Positions 19,009 to 31,330 are shown, numbered from the stretch's first letter. The stretch: DNA of 64,000 nucleotides from Entophlyctis helioformis (GCA_025526915.1 JAHLKH010000020.1:62001-126000); one strand, 5' to 3'. The notes: generated by a model from the sequence alone, not told the origin. Made by a program: numbers and translations.

Positions 19009-19917
19009 ATGCCCGCCACGCCGCTATCAGTCGCAGTCGTGCAAGGGGCATCCAAGGGCATCGGGTTCGCGTTTGTCAAGCACCTGCTCGCCACCACGCC
19101 GCTGCACGTTGTGGCCACCTCGCGCTCGCAGACGACGTTTGAGGAGAGTCTGGCCAAGGCACAGCTGCCGTCGTCGGCGCGGGCCCGTGTGTCGTTTGTC
19201 GAGCTGGACGTGACCCGTGAAGACACGATTGCACAGGCAGCCGCCGTGGTGCGCGAGCGGCTGTCAACCGCTGCAGGTGGTGCCGAAGCAGCAGGTGCAG
19301 GTGGTGCAGCCGACAAGTCGTTGCACGGTATCCGGCTGTTTGTCAACTGCGCCGGGTACTTGCTGCCGGAAAAGGCACTCAAGGGCGTTGACGCGGAGAC
19401 GGCGCTCCGGCATTTCACGACCAACGCGCTGGGACCGATGCTGGTGGCCAAGCATTTCAGCAGCCTGCTGACACACGGGCCCAAGATCCCGCCGGCGGTG
19501 TTGCCGGCACCGGGCAGCGAGACGGGCGAGACGGGCGAGACGGGCGTGCGGCTCGTCACGGACACGAGCATGCCGCTGCCGGCGTTCCCGGTCTGGCTCA
19601 ATCTGTCTGCACGCACGGGATCGATTGGCGACAACCATCTGGGCGGCTGGTACTCGTACCGCATGTCAAAGGCCGCGCTCAATATGCTCACCAAGACCAT
19701 GGCGGTGGAGCTGGGGACGACCAAGGGCGCCGTCGTCATGTCTGTGCATCCGGGCACGGTCGATACGGATCTGTCTCGCCCGCACTTGGGCAAGAGCCAT
19801 CGCGATCTGCTGACCCCCGATGCCTCGGTCGCGGGGCTGATGGCGGTCGTGCGCGGGCTCCAGGGCGGCGAGAAGGGCTGGTACGTTGACTATGCAGGCA
19901 AGCCGATCGTCTGGTAG
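19009..19917 (+). CDS. Short-chain dehydrogenase/reductase (C-factor-like)
   Basis: Single exon, 302 residues. Cofactor motif QGASKGIG near residue 12, then the NCAG strand, NLSA at the active-site serine strand, and the catalytic YSYRMSKAALN helix; SVHPGTVDTDLS follows. This is the layout of the classical C-factor/YciK-like SDR group, often annotated as carbonyl reductases or cell-cell signalling C factor homologues; the substrate is unknown. A Gly/Ala-rich insert (GGAEAAGAGGAADK) and an SETGETGETGV run interrupt loops. Sequence is not close to the two SDRs at 6381-8518, so it is not part of that tandem pair. It converges with PFK with 135 bp between the stop codons. Confidence 0.85.
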   Translation: MPATPLSVAVVQGASKGIGFAFVKHLLATTPLHVVATSRSQTTFEESLAKAQLPSSARARVSFVELDVTREDTIAQAAAVVRERLSTAAGGAEAAGAGGAADKSLHGIRLFVNCAGYLLPEKALKGVDAETALRHFTTNALGPMLVAKHFSSLLTHGPKIPPAVLPAPGSETGETGETGVRLVTDTSMPLPAFPVWLNLSARTGSIGDNHLGGWYSYRMSKAALNMLTKTMAVELGTTKGAVVMSVHPGTVDTDLSRPHLGKSHRDLLTPDASVAGLMAVVRGLQGGEKGWYVDYAGKPIVW

Positions 19918-19987
19918 TCACGAGGCACGCTTCTTTGCACTTGAATGAACCGGGCTTTGCGTCACCAGCAACCGTCTCGCGACATTC

Positions 19988-19993
19988 TTTATT
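19988..19993 (-). terminator. Poly(A) signal of PFK
   Basis: AATAAA on the minus strand, about 60 bp past the PFK stop codon and inside the 135-bp gap to the convergent SDR gene. Confidence 0.5.
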
Positions 19994-20052
19994 GCAATGC
20001 AGACCGACCACAAACCACACCGACACACAGAGACATCAAATGAGAGAGACGA

Positions 20053-23000
20053 CTACTCGTCCTTGTAGTCGTACTTGGCGAGCACGCGCACAAGCTTGCC
20101 GAGCCCCATCCACCACGCCTTTTTGGCACGACGGGCATTGAGATCCACCTCGCCCACCAACTCCATCACAGGCGAGAACACGACGCTGGCCCCGCGGATG
20201 CCAATCACGACCGAGTGCTTCGGGTCGGTCGTGTACAGGTCCATGCCAGCACCGACAGCGGGCGACTCGCCGATGCGCGGGCCGGCGGCAGCCTGCCGTG
20301 CCTGGGCAGCTGCGGTCTGGAGCCAGTCGATACACTGCACAGCCAGACGCGTGGCGCGGATGCGATCGAGCGGCGACGGCACGCCGCCCTGCTGCAAGTG
20401 TCCCAGCACGGCCGTGCGCGAGTCAAAGAGTCCGTGGCCCTCGGCGCGCAGCACGCCCGACACGACTTCGGTCGAGTAGATCTCGGGAAGCGTGGCTTCG
20501 GTGCGCAGCACGACGCGGCCCTCGGACGCGATGCCATGGCGATCGTCGTCCATGTACCGCGTGCACAGGTGCGCGATATCCCGTTGAAGCACCGCGATGC
20601 TGAGCGGCGTCTCGGGAATGTACACATTGGTGGCGCCAGAGATGAGGCCGGAGAGCGTCGCTAGGTAGCCGCAGTTGCCGCCCTGCACTTCGACCACAAA
20701 CACGCGTTTGCGCGAGGCGTTGGCGGACAGCTTGAGGCGGTCGCAGGACTCGACAATGGCGTTGAGCGCCGTGTCCGAGCCGATCGAGTAGTCTGTGCCC
20801 GGCACGTTGTTGCTGATTGTCGCCGGCAGATGCACCATTGGGATCGCAAACGCCGGGTACAGCTCGCGTGCCTCGGTCATGGTCAGCTGTGCCGTGTAGG
20901 CCTCGAAGCCGCCCACAATCAGCAGAGCCTGGATGCCGTGTTTCTGGAGATGGAACGCAATCTGGCCCATGTCGATAAAGTTCTGCACGCCCTTGGGTGA
21001 GATCTTGGTCGTGACGCCGGGGATCGGGCGTGGGTGGTCGCGGTTGGTGCCGAGCTCAGATCCGCCACGGACTTGCCAGCCGACGAGCTCTTGCCACTGG
21101 AGCGGGTGGACCTCGTCATTCACGAGACCCGAGAAGCCGTTGCGGATCGCGAGGGGCGTGTGGCCGCGGTTGAGACAGAGTCGTGCAGCCACACGGGTAG
21201 CCGCATTCATGCCGCCAGCGGGAGCGCCGCAGTGGATAATGCCGACACGCAGCCGCTCTGACTCGGGAACCGACTGGCGGCCAGGGCCAGCCAGCACGGT
21301 AGTCTCAGTGTACGCATCGAATGCATCTGTAAAGTCGGGATCGCGCAGCTCCATGGCGTACTTGAAGTCCTTGCGGGCAATGGCGTCGGCGACCGAGTGT
21401 GTGAGCTTGACAGCCTCCATGAGCGGCACGCTCGTGACTTTGTTGTGGCTCATGCCAATCATGGGAGCCGGCGTCTGTGGCGTGGACGACAGCACCGCCT
21501 CGACTGCCTCGACCCCTGGACGGTAGCCAGATAGCGATCGAACGCGCATGGGCTGCCGCCACGCTGCACATGGCCGAGCGTCGTGACACGCGTGTCAAGG
21601 CCGAGCCGGTCCTCGAGGATCTTCTTGACCTGCTCCGGGTGGATGGGGTTGAGGTTGCGGTCGATGGCACCTCGCACACAATGACAATCGACTTGCGGCT
21701 GCCCATGGTGCGGTACAGCTTGACGGTGTCGACCATCTCTTGCTCCCAGTCGTCGCCATACTTGGCCTGGTCGAGCGGCGGCGGGCGTTCGGGGAGGAAA
21801 ACCCAGTCGGCGCCGACGGCAATGCCGGCCATGAGGCCCAGCCAGCCACAGTGGCGGCCCATGACCTCGACGACAAACGCTCGCTGGTGCGACTGGGCCG
21901 TCGACGTGAGAGAGTCCACCGACTCGCAGATGCGGTGCAGCGACGTCACTGCGCCGATCGTGAGGTCCGTGGCAGACATGTCGTTGTCGATGGACCCAAC
22001 GAGCCCGACGATGGTGAGATCTGTGCGCAGGGCCGCCGACTCCTCGGCCGTCACGCGGCCCGTGGCCACCAGCTCGTCGACGAGACCAGTCCACTCGGCG
22101 CGCAGGATGTCTGCACCGGTGAGCGAGCCATCGCCTCCGACAATCACAATCGCGTCGATGCCGTTCTTGATGAGGTTGAACGTGGCGCTCAGCCGCCCCT
22201 CGCGGGTGCGGAACGCCTTGCAGCGCGCGGTGCCGATGGTGGTTCCGCCGACAGCGAGATAGCCGCGGACGTCTTCCCAGCCAAACTGGCGGATCTTGGA
22301 GCCGCCGTCGACGAGGCCCTGGTAGCCCTCGTAGATGGCGAAGGGGACGCAGCCGCGCTGGAGGGCGACGCGGGTGATGGCGCGCACGGCCGCGTTCATG
22401 CCGGACGAGTCGCCGCCGGATGTAAGGATGCCGATGCGCTTCTGGATGGGCGACGGGGTGAAGGCCAGGTGCACGCCGCCGACCGGCGCCGAGGGAGTGG
22501 GATCGGCAGCGGTCGGACGGACAGACGGGGACGCTGCGGGGGACAGCGTGGACAAGAGCGGGAGATCGGCGGGAGTGGGCGACGGAGGGCGAGCGGCGGC
22601 GTAGGCGTGGGTCTTTGTGGTGAAGGACAGCGGCGTGCCCGACGGGTCGCGGGTGTGCAGGACGGGATCTGCGGCGTCGGATGCGGCAAAGCCGGCGGTC
22701 TTGTCAAAGGGCACGCCGGCGGCGGCGAGCGCGGCTTCGATGGGCTGCGTGTGTGTGTGCCGACGAGTGCATGCAGCGTGAGTGCGGTGCGGCATTCAGG
22801 GCGTGCAGGCGAGCAGACGGGCCGACGCACCTGCAGGCTGGCCACGCCAAACGACAGGCCGGGCAGGCGGGGTGCCAGCGCACGCACGGCCGAGTGCGGC
22901 AGGCCAGACGCAGCGGACGAATCTGGTGCAGCAGACGCCGCCGTGTCTGGCGACAGCAGCACGCGGACGGCCGTGGCAGGCGACGATGCAGCCGACGACG

Positions 23001-23169
23001 GCATCAGATGCAGCCAGCTCTGGGCAGGCGCGGGCGGCACGGACGACTCGACGAGCCTGAAGCCGAGGCGGACATAGAAGGCGACGGTCGCGTCGAAGGC
23101 GGCCTGCGAGGGGGCGGCGACGGTGAAGTGGCTGAGGCTTGTGATGGCGGCGGCAGGCGTTGATGGCAT
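20053..23169 (-). CDS. PFK1: ATP-dependent 6-phosphofructokinase subunit, fungal type
   Basis: Phosphorylates fructose 6-phosphate in glycolysis in the cytosol. Exon 1 is 22831-23169, intron 22745-22830, exon 2 20053-22744; about 1010 residues, the size of fungal PFK. Residues 1-170 form the glyoxalase-like N-terminal domain known from yeast Pfk1/Pfk2 ([13 protein letters not shown]). The catalytic half has [39 protein letters not shown] and [13 protein letters not shown]; the C-terminal regulatory half repeats the fold ([37 protein letters not shown]). Two one-base losses in runs of G (minus strand) break exon 2: near 21670 (GAGGTGCC for GAGGGTGCC) and near 21514 (four G for five). Between them the frame reads [20 protein letters not shown], perfectly conserved. 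Selection is evident on both sides, so assembly error is likelier than a pseudogene. Confidence 0.9.
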
Positions 23170-23652
23170 GTTGGCGGTGTGCGGGACGAGGGCGGCTGCA
23201 GCGGGTGCTTGCTTGGCAGACGGGCGTGCAGACGGGCGTGCAGACGGGCGGGTTGTTGTCGCCTTGTGGTCAAAGGGCCGAAGCGGCGGGCACACGCAGC
23301 GGCCCCAGTGGCCCCAGTGGCCGGCAGGCAGCATGTGCCGAGCGGAGTGTGCGTCCGAGCCACGCGCGATGCGGCGACAGATCTGATGTGCAGGCCGATG
23401 CGCAGGCCGATGCGCAGGCCGATGGCGGCCGATGGCGTCGACGGTGCGTCGGCAGTGGCAGGCAGCAGAGCGGCCGACACGTACAAGACATAAAAGACAG
23501 ACACGCAGAAGACAGACGCACGCTCCCACGGGTGCACGGGTTCATTGCTGCCATCGGTCCCATCGGCCATAAGCCATCGCTGCATCAGCCATAAGCCATC
23601 GCTGCATCAGCCATCAGCCATCACTGCATCCACCGCATCCACTGCCGCCCAT

Positions 23653-25367
23653 TCACTTCCTGTCGACCTCGGGGCCGCTCCCCGACTCCGCATCCACAAA
23701 CTCGTCATTCGCAGACGCCGTGGCGCTCAGCTCCTCAGAGTCCTGGTCGTCGTCGTCGCCCGCGTCCGTGCCCGTCTTGACGAGATCAAACTCAATCACA
23801 AAAAAGTGCACGTTCTTGGACTGCGACTTGGCCATGAGCCGGATCGGCTGCTTCCGGAGGTAGCGCAGGAGGTTGACGCTGATGCCCAGATTGAGGTCGA
23901 ACGTGTTGAGGTCGATGAACGGTGCAAAAATCTGCACATGTGTGTGTGTCAAGTGTCCGCGGCCATGTCAACTGCCCTGTGCATCCAGCAACGTCGTCCT
24001 CTTCAAGGACAACACACAATAGGCACAACAGACACAAGAGAGCCGTGGGCAGCATACCTCAAAGTTGTATATCAGGTCGGGCTTGAAAATCGTGTTCTTG
24101 CGGGTCTTGGCCTTTTGGTAATGCTTTCGTCGCTCGGCAATGGCGTTGGGCGGGAATGTGGCCTCCTTGTCGTCGCCCACCAGGAGCGCATTGTCCTCCT
24201 CCAGCTCGGCCGTGCCGTGCCACGTCCATTCGCCGAGTATCTCTGCTGGCGAAGGCTTGGTGGTCACCTTGGCCGTGGACAGCGACACGTCTTTGGACGG
24301 ATCGCGCTTGACTGTCGTGTCGGGGCCTGCTGCGAGCGCGTTGAGAGAGGACTTGGACGACACGGACGCCTTGTCGGACGTCTGCTTGAGGTACGACTGG
24401 TCGAGTGGCGCAGCGCCCGTGATGGGCGTCGTTGCCTTGGACACGCTAACAACGTTCATGGAGCAGAGGATGGGCGAGAACAGCCACGGCTTCTCGCCGT
24501 ACATGTCGGCTTGCAGCGCCGGGTCAATGAGGTTGGCGAATTTGAGAGCGACCCATGCGCCGGTGGGCGGCGACACCTTGCGATCAAACTCTGCGCCAAA
24601 GACGACATCCTCTGCTGTGTATTCCTGCAGTCAGGCGAGCAGGTGTCAGTCGGTCTGTCGACAGCAGCAGCAATGGATTCACATGCGCGCGGGCGACGCG
24701 AGGCTGAGCGGTGATCTGCAGCGTGTGACACGCGAGCCACCGCATGCACCAGAGCTGCAGCACAGGGGACACGGCCGCCAGACGGCAGCGGCATGTGAAC
24801 TCGAGCGAGTCATTCCGAGCAGCTGCCAGCCAGCAGTCGCAGAGGGACAGATGGCATAGCAAGCGAGGCATTGGCATTGGCACTGGGTCCAGGACACAGA
24901 CGTACGTGCTTGAAGCGGCCGCAGACCTGCAGCGCAAACAGACGCTTGCGGGTGCCAAAGTAGTCGTCGGCCTGCTTGATGGGCTCGCCGTCGGGCGGGA
25001 CACCACGGAAGTTCTTGACACGCACGACAATGTGGCCCACAAAGTACGGCGAGTCGATAAAGTGCGGCACCTCTTCCTCGTTTGGATTGGCGACGGCGAG
25101 CGACTGTGGCGAGGGGCCGATGCGCACCCGCAGCTTCCTGTTGCCGATGGCGCTCTCGCCGCTGGCTCCAAAGAGATACTCCATTCTGCTCGCGGGCTTC
25201 TTGGAGGGCTTGCTTCTGGTGGTACTACTGCTGCTGGTGCTGCTGCTGCTGCTGCTGCTGCTGCCGCTGGTATTGGTTTTCGACGAATCTGGCTTGGACG
25301 GACTTGGTGGAGCTGGCGTGGACGCCGCATGGGCAGTAGTTTTGGTGACGTTGGCAGGCACGGTCAT
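23653..25367 (-). CDS. UPF0590 / DUF1769 family protein
   Basis: Fungal protein family without an assigned function. Exons 24906-25367, 24058-24624 and 23653-23931 give 435 residues. After a Ser/Thr/Lys-rich leader come the family signatures RMEYLFGASGESAIGNRKLR, VRIGPSPQSL, HFIDSPYFVGHIVVRVKNF, DDYFGTRKRLFALQVCGRFK, then VVFGAEFDRKV, LIDPALQADMYGEKPWLFSP, GEWTWHGTAELEEDN and a final IFAPFIDLNTFDLNLGI. The last 35 residues are acidic. No signal peptide or membrane helix is apparent. Introns are 281 bp (24625-24905) and 126 bp (23932-24057). A CTG/GCT run at 25215-25265 encodes the Ser-rich tract of the leader. Family call from pattern recall; the function is unknown. Confidence 0.8.
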
Positions 25368-26149
25368 GATGCACGGCGCGGGGGTGGTGCCGACGGTGTC
25401 GTTGGCGTAGATGGAGGTGTTGGATGCCCGTCGGTCGGCGGGTCGGTCGGTCAGAGTGTGTTAGTCAGCCAAGCCGTCCAGCGAGCGTCTGCTTGGCAAT
25501 TGGGGGAAAGCGGGCCGGCGGCAGCGCAGCACAGCGCAGGCAGGCAATGGCGGCGTTGAGCGTGTGGCTGGTTGAGCGTGCGACGCACGGCAGCGGGGCA
25601 ACCAGCGAGACCGCGCGAGAACGCCAGCCAGCCGGCGTGAGACAGCCAGCCAGCCAGCCAGCCAGCTAGCGCGAGACAGGCATGCGCAGATACGCAGCGT
25701 CTCACACGGCTACAGCCGCTGTGTGCTATCGGTTGCTGGCTGGATGTTGCTGCCATGCATTGGACGCCAGATACGCCTGCAAGAGCGCCAGACACTGGCA
25801 CGCAGCCACCGGCGGCCAGCGGCCATTGGCGGCAGGCATGGCGCTGCAGCAACTGCTGCCCACAGACACGGGGCTGTCTCACGCCTGTCTCACGCACACT
25901 CTGCACTCCACGGTCCACGGTCCAAGGTCCAACAGCCAGCCGTGGGCTGTGCGCGGTGCTGCTGGCTGCTCACCTCACCAGAATTTGCGGGCGGGGTTGC
26001 GTTCGCGTGTGTTGGAGAGAGTGCGCTGCGTAAGTCCGACGCGGACAGCGCTGGCTGGCTGGCTTGGATGGGATGATATGGGATGGGATGGGCAGTGGCA
26101 GCCACCGCCCACTTGCCCTGCTGCCCTTGGCTTGCGCATGGATCACACG

Positions 26150-26195
<46 letters not shown>

Positions 26196-26252
26196 CACAC
26201 ACGCTCACACACACACGCACGCACAACGTCGGTCAAGCACCTTGAAACGAGC
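25368..26252. other. Gene-free stretch with simple repeats
   Basis: About 880 bp. It contains a CCAG/GCCA tetranucleotide run (25624-25672), a CGGCGGCCAGCGGCCATTGG patch (25809-25830) and a long (AC)n microsatellite from about 26140 to 26220, partly as CACACGCTCACACACG. No conserved reading frame is visible. It probably holds the promoter of the UPF0590 gene and the 3' flank of the membrane-protein gene. Confidence 0.5.
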
Positions 26253-26258
26253 TTTATT
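26253..26258 (-). terminator. Poly(A) signal of the type I membrane protein gene
   Basis: AATAAA on the minus strand, 53 bp past the stop codon at 26311. Confidence 0.5.
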
Positions 26259-26310
26259 TACAGCTGGCAGACCGCCACGGACATTGGATGGCTGACAGCC
26301 TGCCGCCGCA

Positions 26311-27416
26311 CTAGTTCATTTCGATGATCTCGTCGCCGTCCAGCGCGTCGTCCTCAAACTCAAACTCGACCTGCTCGTACGCCGACATGTCGGCCAGCAT
26401 GCTCGTGTTGCCGGCGCCCGTCGCCGACTTGAAGATGCCCGTGACCTGCTTCTGGTACACGAGTCCCACCGCACCGAGCACGCCCAACATCGACACGGTC
26501 ACAACCGCAATGCCCAATGCCGACGTGGACACGACGGGTGTGCGGGTGCCCTCTGCGCCAGACGGCCCATTGCTGGGTGCTGCCGCTGCTTTTCCGGACC
26601 CTGCTCCAGTGCCAATGGGCGACTGGGGCGGCTGGGGCAGGACGGTTCCCAGATCCGAGTCGCGGTCGACGGTGAGCGTCCAGTTTGCATCTGGCGTGTC
26701 GATCCAGATGGGGAGTGGCAGTGACATGGCGCTCAGCACGACATTGTACCCGCCTGGGGCAAGAGTGGGCGGCAGCGTGACAACGACGCTTCCTCTGCGC
26801 TTGTCGGCCGCATCAGCCGGCGGCATGATGGGGACGTCGTAAAACTTGGCATTGCTGGTGCCTTGGCTCTGGAGTCGTGGTGGTGGTGGTGGCGGTGTTT
26901 GAGGTTCCAGAGTGCATTCAGCGAGAGTGAGTCGAGATGAGCTGGTGCACAACAAAGGGCGGTATGGCACTGGACAGCACAACAGCAGAGCACAGCACAG
27001 CACAGCAGAGCACAGCTTGCCAACAGACGCACGCACCATGGCAACCGTGACCGAGACCTGCAGAGGCTCGAGCGTGGCATCGCGCATGACGGTCAGCAGC
27101 AGCGGCTCGCCGGCCTTGGCGTGGTAGGACGAGAAGACATTGTCGATGCAGACGGGCGCCGGCTTGAGCAGGCTGTAGCAGCGCAGCAGGTACGTGGACG
27201 AGCCGTCAATGTCCCACGACACAATGGCTGTGAGTGGGCGGGCAGGCGGGCAGACAGGCGGGCAGACAGGCAGGCGGGTCAGCCGTGAGCTCAGCATGCG
27301 GTGCATGTGGATGTAAGGGGGCACGACGGACCGGCCGAGGCTTGCAGGGCGGCAGCCAGCACGAGGGTGCACGTGGCCAGCGGGCCGGCAGAGGCGGGTG
27401 ATGCAAACAGTCGCAT
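26311..27416 (-). CDS. Small type I membrane protein of unknown function
   Basis: About 277 residues in three exons (27332-27416, 27037-27227, 26311-26868). Exon 1 encodes a signal peptide, MRLFASPASAGPLATCTLVL followed by AAALQASA. The luminal or outside part has IVSWDIDGSSTYLLRCYSLL, two cysteines, and strand-rich text such as GEPLLLTVMRDATLEPLQVS, VVVTLPPTLAPGGYNVVLSA and WTLTVDRDS, which suggests an immunoglobulin-like beta sandwich. A membrane helix follows (ALGIAVVTVSMLGVLGAVGL) and an acidic cytosolic tail (YEQVEFEFEDDALDGDEIIE). The first intron (27228-27331) uses a weak donor, GTCCGT, so the exon 1 edge is less certain; the second (26869-27036) has GTGCGT. I do not recognise the family. 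Confidence 0.65.
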
Positions 27417-27960
27417 GGCAGTGGGTGGTTGGGGTGTGGTGGTTGGTGACAATGGCGGCAAGTCGGCAAGCAATCAAGCACGATGCAGCCGTGCAGCCGT
27501 GCAACCGTGACTCAGAGCGCGCTGGCCCGCCCGCGTCTGAAACGGACAATGCACAGGGCGGGCGGGCAGGCGGCGGTGGATCTGGCGGTGTCTGGATTGT
27601 CTGGATTGGCTGGTGGAGGCGGGATCTGGCGGGCCTTGTTAGCCTTGTTGGCCCTGCTGGATCTGGCCTTGCTGGCAGAGTGTGGCTGGCAGAGTGTGGC
27701 TGGCAGAGTGTGGCTGCCCCTGCTGATCGGCAGTCCCTCTGCGGCCGAGTGCACGCCGTCTGGGGGGCGTCTGGGGGCCATCAGCACGACGCCCATCTGA
27801 CGCCCATCAGCACGACGATCGCATGTGCTTCTGCATCTGCATCTGCATGTGCAACTGGCGACGTCCTCGACTTTTCTTCAAACGGCCTCATCCATCAGCA
27901 CAACACCAACACACCAACAGTACTACCACATACGACACTACGACACCACACCCACCACCA
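27417..27960. other. Divergent promoter region
   Basis: 544 bp between the start codons of the minus-strand membrane protein gene and the plus-strand Spa2-like gene. It holds a tandem GCAGAGTGTGGCTG repeat (three units, about 27670-27715) and CATCTG repeats near 27826-27850. A run of CACCAACA/CACCAC leads into the ATG at 27961. No further gene seen. Confidence 0.5.
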
Positions 27961-30900
27961 ATGACCACCGCCCGAGACCTCGAGCGGGTCTTCTCCTCCC
28001 ACTACGCCCTGTTCCGCGACTACCTGGGGACGTTCGACGCCCGCTCGGCCACAAAGGCAACCACAGACCGCCTCACCCGCCTGCCGCCAGAGCAGCTGCT
28101 GGACATCTCCCGCGACCTCTACGACGAGGTCAACCGCAGGGTCAACGAGCCGGACGGTGCGTCGGTGCTCTGCGCTGTGCTGTGCTGTGCTGTGCTGTGC
28201 TGCCTGCTGTCTGCCTGCTGTCTGTCTGTTTGTTCTGGCTGTTGTCTGCGCCGTCTGTCTGTCTGCGCCGTCTGGCTGCCCTGCCTTGTGCACATATCTG
28301 CCTGCCCACCCCGGCCTTGGCGCTTGGCTCGTGGGCCGCCTTGTGGGCCGCCTTGTGGGCTGCCTTGTGGGCTGGCTCTTGGCTTGTGGGCTGCCTTGTG
28401 CACGCCTGCAGCGACCCAGAACGCTGCGCTGCGCAGCCAGACTGCAACAGCCACCACCTCAAGCGCCGCCGTTGCGCCTCCACCGCGGGCAGCTGAGCCT
28501 GCACCACAGACTGCCCCAACCCGGCACGGCCCGCACTGCCTCGTGTGACGTTGTGGCTGCACGATCATGGACTGACCCGCACAGATGGCCGACGCCTCCT
28601 TGCTCGCGTGCCGCAGTGCCCTTCTTGCCCGTCCGCCCCGACCTGCTGCCCACCCGCAACCAGGCCCGCCAGAAGATGGGCACGCTGCCCACACCCAGGC
28701 TCAAGGAGCTGGTGGCTGGCGTCATGTACGACATGGAGCGCCGCTTTCCGTACCTGGTCGCCGAATACGAAAAGGGTGGCGTAAGTGCACGTCTTGCCCC
28801 CACATGCTTTCCTGCCTGCTGGCCTGTCTGCTGGCCTGCTTGTCGACAGCCTTTGCTGACTGATCCGTGCGCTTCCTTACAGAACCGCTCTCCGCAAGAC
28901 GACAAGCCGTCTCCGTCCAGCGTCGCTTCTCCTGCAATGACAAACATGCCGCCTGTCCAGGCACGAGGCCGCTACGACTACGATCCAGCCTCGCCTGTCG
29001 ACACGAGCCCTCGCGGCTACACACGCACCCCTGATGTCGGCCGTCGTCCATCAGACACGCCTGGCGCGCGCTTGGAGCGCAGCCGTGAACCACAGTTGTC
29101 GCCCCAGCCTGGCGCTGGCCCGCGCAGTCGCGATCGCTCCGCTGATCCGGCCGACCGCTACCGCAACGAACGCTCGGACAGGTTCCGCAGCCAAGACAGC
29201 AAGGCCTCTCTAGATCGCTCTGACATCCGCTCGCCAGACGGCCCCAGCTCAGTACGTGCCCATGCATCTTGTGTTGTGCTTGGCCAAATCCCCTTGTCTG
29301 GCCTCGTTTCTGACCGGGTGACTCGGTCAACAGGACGAGGTTGCCAAGATGCGCTCAGACTACGAGTTCAAGATTGCTATGCTTGAAAAGCAAGCAAAGG
29401 AAGGCGAGGGGCTTGAGGCCCGTGTGCGGCAATACGAGGACCGCTTGCGCGTTGCAGAAGAGCGTTCCCGTGGCTCGGATGAGCGTGCAAGACAACTCGA
29501 AGATCGCAACCGCAAGCTGGACGAGCGGATCCGCAAACTCGAGGGCGAGCTGCAGACCGAGGTCTCGCGCTCTCGGCAGACTGACGACCGCAACCGCAAG
29601 AACGACGAGCGCATCCGCGAGCTGGAAACCGAGCTCGAGCGTGAGATTGGCCGTGGCGCAAAGCGGGAACAGGAGATTGCTTCTCAGCAAAACGCTCTTG
29701 CGTCTGCAGATGCCCGCATCGCCAAGATGAAGCAGGACTACGACGCTCTCCAGGACGACTACGACGAGCAGCAGCGCATGGCCGACTCGATCCGTGCCGA
29801 GGCCACCAGTCTGCTGGCCGAGGTCAAGACTCTCACCAGCCAGACGCAAGACCTCGGTGCGGAGCGCGACCGCTACATGAACGAGAACAACAAGCTGCGC
29901 ACTGAAGCCGACGTGCACATCAAAGAGGCCGAGCGTGTTCGCATCGATCTGGACCGCGCGCGTGGAGATGCAACCAAGCTGCGCACAGATATCCAGCGCG
30001 CCTTTGAGGAGCGTGACGCTATGCGCACCGACTTGGAGCGTCTGCGCACCGAACATGCTGTGACAGTCTCAGACCTCGAGCAGGCTCGCAGGGACTTGGT
30101 GAGTGGCGTGTCTGTTGCGTCTGCCTGTGGCTCCGACTGTGCATGCACACTGACACTCTTGCGACTGGCTTTCCGGGTGTTCAGGCTGATGCCCGCATGA
30201 GATCGCCCGTCAGCGACAGACAAGTGCCGACTCCAAAGCAACAGTCCCCACAACGGCAAATGATGCCTCTTGGCTCGCCCGTCTCCTCGCCGCAGATCAA
30301 GTCGCCTCAGCGCGCCGCATCACCCCCTGCCGCACTCCGCATCGACAACAGCGACCCGATCCCCATGAGTCTGGAAGACAGCTACCGCGACTTTGAGAAG
30401 CAGATGGACAAGCTCATTTCTGCCTCTCGCAACGACACGGCTCCCTCGGTTCTCGCGCCGATGAAGGCCATCTTGCTCACCTGCAAGTCGTTCATCAGCG
30501 AGAGCGAGGAGATGGAGAAGCGTCCCGCCACTCATATCGAGGACCGTCGCCAGCTCACCCAGCTCAAGGACAAGCTGTCCGACGCTGTTTCGCGTCTGAT
30601 GGCCTCTGCCAAGGACCACGCGTCCAGCGGCGGCACGCGCGAGTCTGCCGACTACATCGAGGACGACGTCATTGCCCTCAGCTACACCCTGCGCGATCTT
30701 ATGGACCTCATGAAGTACGTTGATCCCAACGCAGGCCGCAGCCCCCAGTCCGCTGGCACGCAAAAGATGTCCTCGCCGCCCTCTGCCAGACCCGGTGGTT
30801 CCCAACGGCAGTCGCCGCCGTCGCCCCGCTCAGCACAGTCGCCGCCGTCCCCGCGCGCGGCCAAGCAAGCGTCGAGCCAGAACCGCGACACGTGGCGGCA

Positions 30901-31330
30901 GTCCCGGCTTCCTGCCGGCGACGACCGCCGTGACACGCTCCCGCCCATGGACATTGCCGAGCTCAAGCTGTTTGTCGAAGAGCAGACGGACGTCATTGCG
31001 CACACGATCCAGGACCTCTTGCAAACCATGCGCGATCCGGCCGCTCTCGGCGAAGATCTCCAAGACCTCATCAACGAGATCATCAACTTTGTCGACAACA
31101 TCGTGTACGAGACGCGGGGCACGTTTGACGCGACGCGGAATGCCGACCCCGACATGCGCGCCGATGCGGAAGACGTGCTGCTGGTCATGACGGACGTCCG
31201 CGAGCTCCTCGTCGACCACTCGGAAGACATTATGGACAACCCGGCCAACAAGACCGTCAAGCAGAAGGTCGCGAATTCGTCCTATGAGATTGCCAAGCAT
31301 GCCAAGGAGCTCCTTGCGATTCTTGACTAA
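27961..31330 (+). CDS. SPA2: Spa2-like polarisome scaffold, paralogue 1
   Basis: Spa2 organises the polarisome that drives formin-based actin growth at hyphal or bud tips. Exons 27961-28156, 28617-28780, 28883-29251, 29334-30098 and 30185-31330 give 879 residues. The N-terminal Spa2 homology (SHD/GIT) repeats read LPPEQLLDISRDLYDEVNRR and TRNQARQKMGTLPTPRLKEL with MYDMERRFPYL. Then come an Arg/Ser/Pro-rich linker and a coiled coil of about 250 residues dominated by NRKLDERIRKLE-type repeats. The C-terminal third has AELKLFVEEQTDVIAHTIQD, EIINFVDNIVYET and ANSSYEIAKHAKELLAILD, shared with the paralogue at 39567-42695. The first intron, between the two SHD repeats, is 460 bp, far longer than the others. 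The start at 27961 is the only ATG before the SHD. Confidence 0.88.

Noticed and set aside
26140..26220. (AC)n tract considered as a repeat array or CRISPR
   Set aside because: It is a simple dinucleotide microsatellite without spacers, and the genome is eukaryotic.
28412..28542. Possible extra exon in the 460-bp intron of Spa2 paralogue 1 (ATQNAALRSQTATATTSSAA reading)
   Set aside because: It can enter in phase from a good acceptor, but its only donor leaves in the wrong phase for the next exon. Skipping it keeps the SHD intact.
30320..31300. Minus-strand frames opposite the Spa2 C-terminal exon
   Set aside because: They are shadows; the plus strand carries the domain shared with paralogue 2.
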